Below the pieces are notes generated by a model. The model had not been told where the DNA came from, ran no database searches, and saw only the letters and a list, made by a program, of their open reading frames with translations. From Trebonia sp. (GTDB lineage: Bacteria; Actinomycetota; Actinomycetes; Streptosporangiales; Streptosporangiaceae), in NCBI GenBank assembly GCA_030038035.1, contig JASHPP010000527.1, positions 1 through 10,096 of the forward strand: a stretch of 10,096 bases of DNA, given 5' to 3'. This document shows positions 6,144 to 10,096 of the stretch, piece by piece (within the stretch, counting starts at the first letter, position 1; each line of letters begins with the position of its first letter). A program made the translations under genes and the position numbers.

Positions 6144-7166
6144 ATGGATTTCGGGGTGGTGCTGCGGCCCAATCCGCCGGCCAGCGGCGTCGTGGCGATG
6201 ATGAAGCTGGCCGAGAGCGCCGGGTTCGGGTACGGGTGGACGTTCGACTCTCACGTGCTGTGGCAGGAGGCGTTCATGATCTACCCGCGGGCCCTCGCCG
6301 AGACGTCGGCGATGATCGTCGGGCCGATGGTGACCAACCCGAGTACCCGGGACTGGTCGGTGCTCGCGTCGATGTTCGCGACGCTCAACGACGAGTACGG
6401 CAACCGGACGGTCTGCGGCATCGGCCGCGGCGACTCGGCGCTGCGGTGCATCGGCCTGCCCCCGGCGTCCCTGGACGCCGTGTCGGCCGCGATGACGGTC
6501 ATCAAGGGGCTCGCCGAGGGGCGCGAGGTGATCCACCACGGCCGGCCGGTGCGCATCCCGTGGGCTCGGGGCGGGTCGCTGCCGATGTGGCTGGCGGCGT
6601 ACGGGCCGCGGGCGCTGCGGCTGGCCGGGGAGCGGGCGGACGGGTTCATCCTGCAGACCGCCGACCCGGACATCGCCCGCTGGACGTTCGGCTCGGTACG
6701 GGCGGCGGCGGCCGAGGCGGGGCGGGACCCGGGGTCGATCGCGATGTGCGTCGCCGCGCCCGCCTACGTGGGCACGGACCTGGGGCACCAGCGGGACCAG
6801 CTGCGCTGGTTCGGCGCGATGGCGGGCAACCACGTCGCGGACCTGGTCGCCAGCTACGGGGAAGGCGGGCTCCCCCGCGCGCTGACCGGGTACATCGACA
6901 AGCGCCCGGCGTACGATTACAGGCAGCACGGGCGGGCGGACAATCCCGCTGCGGACTTCGTGCCCGATGAGATCATGGACAGGTGCTGCCTGCTCGGGCC
7001 CGCGCCGGCGCATGTGAACCGGCTGCGCGAGCTGGCGGAGATCGGCGCGGACCAGTTCGCGCTGTACCTGATGCACGACGACGAGGAGGGCACGCTTGAG
7101 GCCTACGGCGACGAGATCATCCCCGCTTTTCGCTTATCTTCCGGCTGTCGTGACTTATCCTACTAA
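6144..7166 (+). CDS. LLM-class F420-dependent oxidoreductase (TIGR03842-like)
   Basis: A 340-aa luciferase-like TIM-barrel oxidoreductase, probably using the deazaflavin F420. The signature stretches MDFGVVLRP, YGWTFDSHVLWQE, GPMVTNPSTRDW, NRTVCGIGRGDSA, GNHVADLV and DFVPDEIMDRCCLLGP match the family I know as TIGR03842. Its members often sit with hydantoinase and nitrilase genes in actinobacteria. The substrate is not established; a role in pyrimidine or related heterocycle metabolism is inferred from context. Start: ATG at 6144 has GGAGG at 6134-6138 with 5 nt spacing. An upstream in-frame GTG at 6126 has no such site. The last 12 or so residues (FRLSSGCRDLSY) go past the usual IIPA end and are encoded by AT-rich DNA, so the C-terminus may have been extended by a change at the old stop. 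Confidence 0.88.
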   Translation: MDFGVVLRPNPPASGVVAMMKLAESAGFGYGWTFDSHVLWQEAFMIYPRALAETSAMIVGPMVTNPSTRDWSVLASMFATLNDEYGNRTVCGIGRGDSALRCIGLPPASLDAVSAAMTVIKGLAEGREVIHHGRPVRIPWARGGSLPMWLAAYGPRALRLAGERADGFILQTADPDIARWTFGSVRAAAAEAGRDPGSIAMCVAAPAYVGTDLGHQRDQLRWFGAMAGNHVADLVASYGEGGLPRALTGYIDKRPAYDYRQHGRADNPAADFVPDEIMDRCCLLGPAPAHVNRLRELAEIGADQFALYLMHDDEEGTLEAYGDEIIPAFRLSSGCRDLSY

Positions 7167-7186
7167 ATAGATCGTAATTATTGACA
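7127..7186 (+). promoter_or_regulatory. AT-rich island with CTTATC direct repeats
   Basis: By hand count, 22 of these 60 bases are G or C (about 37%), against roughly 70% or more around it. It covers the last LLM codons and the upstream promoter zone of the monooxygenase gene. CTTATC occurs at 7133-7138 and 7154-7159, 21 bp apart, or two turns of the helix. That spacing fits tandem binding of an activator just upstream of the TTGACA element. Confidence 0.35.
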
Positions 7187-7209
7187 AGCCTGGACGGGGA
7201 TGGCACGCT
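7181..7209 (+). promoter_or_regulatory. Probable promoter of the monooxygenase operon
   Basis: A perfect -35 hexamer TTGACA (7181-7186) is followed after exactly 17 bp by CACGCT (7204-7209). CACGCT has only the two most conserved -10 positions (A2 and T6). Transcription would begin near 7215-7217, placing the upstream ATG at 7200 outside the mRNA and supporting the start at 7275. Confidence 0.5.
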
Positions 7210-7213
7210 GGGA

Positions 7214-7252
7214 CGTGCGTCCCCGTCGGGTGGCCTCGCGGGGACGCCCACG
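7214..7252 (+). promoter_or_regulatory. Leader hairpin at the 5' end of the monooxygenase mRNA
   Basis: GCGTCCCCG (7217-7225) and CGGGGACGC (7239-7247) form a perfect 9-bp stem with a 13-nt loop. CGTG (7214-7217) can instead pair with CACG (7249-7252) and lengthen the stem across a 2-nt bulge. If the TTGACA promoter is right, the transcript starts at this hairpin. It could protect the mRNA or be a regulatory leader. No known riboswitch is recognised. Confidence 0.4.
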
Positions 7253-7274
7253 GATCGACCTGGAGGTGCACGTC

Positions 7275-8630
7275 ATGCCGAGCGCGCGGGCCGGCACCGC
7301 CGGGCATACCGCGGCAGGACCAGGCGCCGGCGGCCAGGACGTCGCTGGCGCCCGCCCCGCCGACGACGACGACGGCGCGGGCGGCGCGGTCCCGGTACTG
7401 CGGACGGCCGATGAGGCCACCGCGGCGGCGCGGGCGTACGCCGAGTCGATCGCGGACGGGGTGATCGAGCGTGACCGGGCGGGGGCGAGCGCGCCGCCGG
7501 TCGCCGAGCTGGCGGCGCTTGACGCCAGCGGGCTGCTGGCGATCACGGTGCCGCGCGCCGCCGGCGGGCCGGAACTCGGTGCCACCGTGCTTGCCGAGGT
7601 CGTGCGGACGATCGCGGCGGTGGATCCGTCGATCGCCCAGGTGCCGCAGGGGCACTTCCTTTTCGTTGACGCGCTCGCCGTCTGGGGCTCGCCGGAGCAG
7701 CAGCAACGGCTGTTCGGCGAGGTGCTGCGCGGAGCGCGGCTGGGCAACGCGCAGGCCGAACGCGGCGGGCTGCACGCGCAGGACCTGAAGACGCGGCTGC
7801 GAGGCTTCCCTGGCGCCGGCACCGGTGCTTTCGGTCCCGGCGCCGGCGCCGGACCTTCCTGGCCGCGCCTGCACGGGCGCAAGTACTACACGACAGGATC
7901 GCTCACCGCGCGCTGGATCGGGGTCACCGCGCTCGACGACAGCAACACGCTGGTGCTCGCGTTCGTCCGCAGGGACGCCTCCGGCGTGCACGTCGACGAC
8001 GACTGGAACGTCATGGGGCAGCGGGCCACGGTCAGCGGCAGCGCGACGTTCGACGACGTGCCCGTCGATCCCGGGCTCGTCGTGCCCTACGCCCGCGCGT
8101 TCGAGGTTCCCCAGCAGCTTGGCGCGCGGTCTCAGCTCGTACACGCCGCGATTCAGGCCGGGATCGCCCGCGGGGCGCTGAACGACGCGGGCGCCTTCGT
8201 GCGGACCAAGGCGCGGCCGTTCTTCGAGGCCGCGCGGGCCGGCTGGGCGCACGCGGCCAGCGAGGACCCGCACACGATCTACCGCTACGGCGAGCTGGCC
8301 ACCAAGGTCAGCGCGGCCGAGGCGCTGCTCGCCAGCGCGGCCGCCACGCTTGACGAGGTCGGCCGGGTGCCCGCAGGCGAGAAGGAGGCCGGCCGCGGCT
8401 CGCTCGCCGTCGCGCAGGCGAAGGCGTTCGCCAGCGACGTCGCCGCCGAGGTGGCCGGCGACCTGTTCTCGCTCAGCGGGGCCAGCGCGACCGACGAGAA
8501 GTACGACCTGAGCAGGCACTGGCGCAACGCGCGCACGCACGCCAGTCACGACCCGGTGACCTGGAAGTATCACCACGTCGGGAACTTCCTGCTGAACGAC
8601 GTGCTCCCGCCGAACCACGGGCAGCTCTAG
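7275..8630 (+). CDS. SfnB/DszC-like flavin-dependent monooxygenase (acyl-CoA dehydrogenase fold)
   Basis: A 451-aa acyl-CoA-dehydrogenase-fold protein of the SfnB sulfur-acquisition type, related to DszC. These are usually monooxygenases that use reduced FMN and O2 on organosulfur compounds. Supporting stretches are VPRAAGG, VDPSIAQVPQGHF, GNAQAERGG, HGRKYYTTGS, WNVMGQRATVSG, and near the end HWRNARTH..HDPVTWKYHHVGN. The first 40 or so residues are low-complexity (Gly/Ala/Asp). A Gly/Pro/Ala-rich loop at about 176-197 is longer than I expect for SfnB. Start: ATG at 7275 has GGAGG 8 nt upstream; the in-frame ATG at 7200 precedes the predicted transcript start. The flavin reductase gene follows after 3 bp, giving a two-component monooxygenase. 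The substrate is inferred and could be another small molecule. Confidence 0.85.
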   Translation: MPSARAGTAGHTAAGPGAGGQDVAGARPADDDDGAGGAVPVLRTADEATAAARAYAESIADGVIERDRAGASAPPVAELAALDASGLLAITVPRAAGGPELGATVLAEVVRTIAAVDPSIAQVPQGHFLFVDALAVWGSPEQQQRLFGEVLRGARLGNAQAERGGLHAQDLKTRLRGFPGAGTGAFGPGAGAGPSWPRLHGRKYYTTGSLTARWIGVTALDDSNTLVLAFVRRDASGVHVDDDWNVMGQRATVSGSATFDDVPVDPGLVVPYARAFEVPQQLGARSQLVHAAIQAGIARGALNDAGAFVRTKARPFFEAARAGWAHAASEDPHTIYRYGELATKVSAAEALLASAAATLDEVGRVPAGEKEAGRGSLAVAQAKAFASDVAAEVAGDLFSLSGASATDEKYDLSRHWRNARTHASHDPVTWKYHHVGNFLLNDVLPPNHGQL

Positions 8631-8633
8631 CCG

Positions 8634-9152
8634 ATGACCGCACTCGATGAGACCGACGAGGTCTCGGCCGCCGCGCTGCGCGACGCGATGGGGCACTTCG
8701 CCACCGGGGTCACGGTCGTCACGTCGGTCGGCGCCAACGGCGAGCCCGTCGGCACCACCGCCAACGCGGTGTCCTCGCTGTCCCTGGACCCGCCGCTGGT
8801 GCTTGTCTGCTTCGACCTGGGCAGTTCGACGCTGCGGGCGATCCGCGGCCACGGCGCGTTCGTGGTCAACGTGCTCGGCCACCGGCAGCGGCACCTGTCG
8901 GCCAACTTCGCCAGGCGCGGCCTGTGCGCGGCCTGGGACGGGGTGCGGCACCGCCGCGGCCTGACCGGCAGCCCGCGGCTGGACGGCGTGCTCGCGGTCG
9001 TCGAGTGCACGGTGGAGCACGCCCTCCCCGGCGGGGACCACGAGATCGTCGTCGGCCGCGTCCGGCACGTGGAGACCAGCGGCGACGGAGCCCGCCCGCT
9101 GGTGTTCTGGCGGGGCAGCTACACCTCGCTCGGGGAGCAGCCGCCCGCCTAG
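8634..9152 (+). CDS. Flavin reductase (HpaC/DszD-like) partner
   Basis: A 172-aa flavin reductase-like FMN-binding split-barrel protein. It should reduce free FMN or FAD with NAD(P)H and supply it to the monooxygenase encoded just upstream. Family marks: MGHFATGVTVVTS (19-31), the TTANAVSSLSLDPPLVLVCF strand-turn region (41-60), DHEIVVGRV (135-143) and the terminal RGSYTSLG (160-167). Length is normal for the family. Only 3 bp separate it from the monooxygenase stop and no clear Shine-Dalgarno is seen, which fits translational coupling within one operon. Its pairing with an SfnB/DszC-like oxygenase is the main argument for organosulfur use; similar reductases also serve aromatic hydroxylases. 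Confidence 0.88.
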   Translation: MTALDETDEVSAAALRDAMGHFATGVTVVTSVGANGEPVGTTANAVSSLSLDPPLVLVCFDLGSSTLRAIRGHGAFVVNVLGHRQRHLSANFARRGLCAAWDGVRHRRGLTGSPRLDGVLAVVECTVEHALPGGDHEIVVGRVRHVETSGDGARPLVFWRGSYTSLGEQPPA

Positions 9153-9233
9153 CGCACCGGCTGTGCAGGCGCCGGCGGCGCGCATATCACCCGGATCTGC
9201 ATTCGCATCAGCACCATTTTGCTCTCCGCCATC

Positions 9234-9307
9234 CCATGATCGCGAAGACAATTTTCATGGTGAAGACATGTGGTGCCTGGATATGCGAAAAGTCTTCGCG
9301 ATCATGG
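9234..9307. repeat. Long inverted repeat (16-bp perfect arms), possible MITE-like element
   Basis: CCATGATCGCGAAGAC (9234-9249) is the exact reverse complement of 9292-9307. Inside, TTTTC (9252-9256) pairs with GAAAA (9287-9291) after a 2-nt bulge. The stem is therefore about 21 bp around a 30-nt loop (9257-9286). GAAGACA also recurs directly at 9244-9250 and 9262-9268. The element is less GC-rich than its surroundings. No T tract follows either arm and no target-site duplication is obvious. It could be a small non-autonomous repeat element, a structured RNA, or an mRNA 3'-end structure. Confidence 0.6.
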
Positions 9308-9378
9308 CCGACGGCCGCGGCGCGGCGCAGATGGTGCGGGCGGTACGCACCGCCGACGGCCCGTGAGGCAGCCCACGC

Positions 9379-9390
9379 TAACCTGACATC
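9379..9390 (+). promoter_or_regulatory. -10 element placed for a leaderless transcript
   Basis: TAACCT (9379-9384) fits TANNNT, and GTG at 9391 lies 6 bp after it. This is the spacing seen for leaderless mRNAs in actinobacteria, where transcription starts at the first base of the start codon. No good -35 is visible. Confidence 0.4.
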
Positions 9391-9501
9391 GTGAGTGCGG
9401 GGCAGTCCTGCATCGAAGCCGGTCCCGGCCAAGGGGTCTTGGCCCAGCTCCTGCCCAGGAGGTGCCACATCCCCGTCGATGCGGTTGAACAGGAAGAGTA
9501 A
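9391..9501 (+). CDS. Candidate leaderless 36-codon uORF coupled to beta-propeller gene
   Basis: A small ORF runs from GTG at 9391 to TAA at 9499-9501 and begins MSAGQSCIEAGPGQG, ending VDAVEQEE. No Shine-Dalgarno precedes it, but TAACCT sits 6 bp upstream, which suits a leaderless mRNA. Its stop overlaps the ATG of the next gene as TAATG, so ribosomes ending here could restart there. By hand count 28 of its 36 codons end in G or C, lower than neighbouring genes but not against coding. It has two Cys and a tandem AGG AGG (Arg-Arg), which also forms a perfect but orphan AGGAGGT Shine-Dalgarno (9457-9463) 37 nt before the ATG. A perfect 7-bp hairpin lies inside it. It may be a regulatory uORF rather than a functional peptide. 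It resembles nothing I recognise. Confidence 0.4.
   Translation: MSAGQSCIEAGPGQGVLAQLLPRRCHIPVDAVEQEE
9427..9444 (+). promoter_or_regulatory. Hairpin inside the uORF
   Basis: GGCCAAG (9427-9433), loop GGGT, CTTGGCC (9438-9444): a perfect 7-bp stem with a four-base loop, ending 56 nt before the beta-propeller start. Translation of the uORF would melt it, so it could link uORF translation to expression of the next gene. No T tract follows. Confidence 0.4.
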
Positions 9502-10096
9502 TGACAGAGGCCAATTTCCTGACAGGCAGCAGCGGTCTCATCGCCGTGGACAAGATCGGCAATCACGTGCTGTTCCTCAACCCGGTCACCTACGACACCG
9601 AGCTGACGCTCGACGGCTTCGCGCCCAGAGTGCACGAGCTGCTCATCTCCCCCGATCACCGCTTCGCGTACGTTCCCGTCTACGGTGACGGGATCCACGG
9701 GAACAACCCCCATCCCGGTCACCTTGTCGCCCGGTTTGACCTGCGGAAGCGACGGCACGACGGTGACTTCAGCACGTACCCGTACCTGGCTCCGCACGGC
9801 CTGCGCTGGGGTGCCCGCGGCCAGCTGTACTGCGTGTGCGAGAACAGCGGCGTGGCGCTGGAGATCGACCCCGAAAGCGGCGAGATCGAGCACGTGATCG
9901 AAGTTGGCTCCAACAAGGCGCACCGTATCGAGGTGCTGCCGGACGGCAGCAAGCTGTACACCGAGAACGAGGAGGACACGTTCGGGACCGTCGTGGACCT
10001 GGCCACACGGCGGGTGATCAAGAAGATCCCCACGCCGAACGGCTCCGCCGGAGTCGGCATGTCTCCCGACGGGCAGACGGTCATCTACGTCGACGC
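9501..10096 (+). CDS. YncE/lactonase-like beta-propeller protein (partial, 3' end outside window)
   Basis: An open frame from ATG at 9501 to the window end (198 complete codons, no stop). It shows repeated propeller-blade strands: SGLIAVDKIGNHVLFLNP, HELLISPDHRFAYVPVYGDG, APHGLRWGARGQLYCVCENS, HRIEVLPDGSKLYTENEED and GVGMSPDGQTVIYVD. The (L/M)SPDG/PDGSKLY repeats are typical of the YVTN/YncE/6-phosphogluconolactonase-like propellers. No signal peptide is present, so the product is probably cytosolic. Function is not predictable; such propellers may be lactonases or redox- or ligand-binding proteins. GGAAG (9492-9496) with 4 nt spacing serves as ribosome site, and the start overlaps the uORF stop (TAATG). 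The in-frame TGA at 9486 means no earlier start is possible. Confidence 0.85.
   Translation, partial: MTEANFLTGSSGLIAVDKIGNHVLFLNPVTYDTELTLDGFAPRVHELLISPDHRFAYVPVYGDGIHGNNPHPGHLVARFDLRKRRHDGDFSTYPYLAPHGLRWGARGQLYCVCENSGVALEIDPESGEIEHVIEVGSNKAHRIEVLPDGSKLYTENEEDTFGTVVDLATRRVIKKIPTPNGSAGVGMSPDGQTVIYVD

Larger units (their letters stand above)
9153..9390 (+). other. Non-coding stretch between flavin reductase and uORF
   Basis: No ORF here has convincing codon use. It holds a small GCGCC-GGC-GGCGC hairpin (9169-9181) 16 bp after the reductase stop, without a T tract. It also holds a relatively AT-rich section with the 9234-9307 inverted repeat, and a -10-like TAACCT at 9379-9384. Any terminator for the sulfur operon should lie here. 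Confidence 0.5.

Noticed and set aside
5111..6970. A 619-codon open frame on the plus strand across nitrilase, gap and LLM genes
   Set aside because: Mostly an out-of-frame shadow (Arg/Ser/Thr-rich). Only its 5876-6019 section is meaningful, as block A of the hydantoinase remnant.
7201..7216. TGGCACG resembling a sigma-54 -24 element
   Set aside because: The -12 half is absent and sigma-54 is not expected in actinobacteria. The TTGACA promoter explains the region better.
7200..7274. Upstream ATG start for the monooxygenase
   Set aside because: It lies before the predicted transcript start and its extra residues are Arg-rich and unlike the family. GGAGG favours 7275.
7155..9251. A 698-codon open frame on the minus strand
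   Set aside because: It is antisense to the monooxygenase and reductase genes, has Arg/Gly/Pro/Ala-rich composition without any domain, and exists because high-GC coding DNA is poor in stops on the other strand.
9234..9307. The long hairpin as a Rho-independent terminator
   Set aside because: No T tract follows the 3' arm on either strand, and the 30-nt loop is too large for a classic terminator.
9163..9366. ORFs inside the 9153-9390 gap
   Set aside because: They cross the inverted repeat, have atypical codon use, no ribosome sites and no recognisable motif.

Overview
The window is very GC-rich, and nearly all third codon positions in the convincing genes are G or C. The gene set is typical of an actinomycete: an F420-type luciferase-like oxidoreductase, an actinobacterial-style beta-ureidopropionase, GTG starts, and a possible leaderless start. 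I place it in Actinomycetota (class Actinomycetes). I cannot name the genus from sequence alone. No phage, plasmid, CRISPR, tRNA or rRNA signal was seen.

Left part (1-4804): a mosaic of housekeeping and accessory genes that switch strand often. It holds the end of a membrane protein (+), a two-TM K+ channel with a cytosolic RCK domain (+), a NUDIX hydrolase and an SDR oxidoreductase (a likely two-gene operon, -), an EntS-like MFS exporter (+), and a zinc-independent quinone-oxidoreductase-like MDR protein (-). Both convergent gene pairs end inside one palindromic CTAG, so their stop codons interlock and leave no room for a terminator.

Middle (5029-7166, +): a damaged reductive pyrimidine-degradation locus. 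An intact nitrilase-superfamily enzyme of beta-ureidopropionase type is followed by about 230 bp that reads, in three successive frames, as three collapsed pieces of a dihydropyrimidinase (hydantoinase). After it comes an intact LLM-class F420-dependent oxidoreductase of the kind I recall sitting beside hydantoinase genes. The hydantoinase remnant also carries Asp->Gly at its conserved metal-binding Asp. The step that should feed the nitrilase is therefore lost at this locus.

Right part (7127-9152, +): an AT-rich promoter island with TTGACA, a leader hairpin, and then an SfnB/DszC-like flavin monooxygenase with its flavin reductase. This is probably a two-component system for obtaining sulfur from organosulfur compounds. 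A non-coding stretch follows (9153-9390) with a strong 16-bp perfect inverted repeat.

End (9379-10096, +): a possible leaderless 36-codon ORF with an extended -10 type promoter. Its stop overlaps the start of a YncE/lactonase-like beta-propeller gene (TAATG) that runs off the window. The most interesting signals are the hydantoinase pseudogene, the leaderless uORF coupled to the beta-propeller gene, and the 9234-9307 hairpin element.
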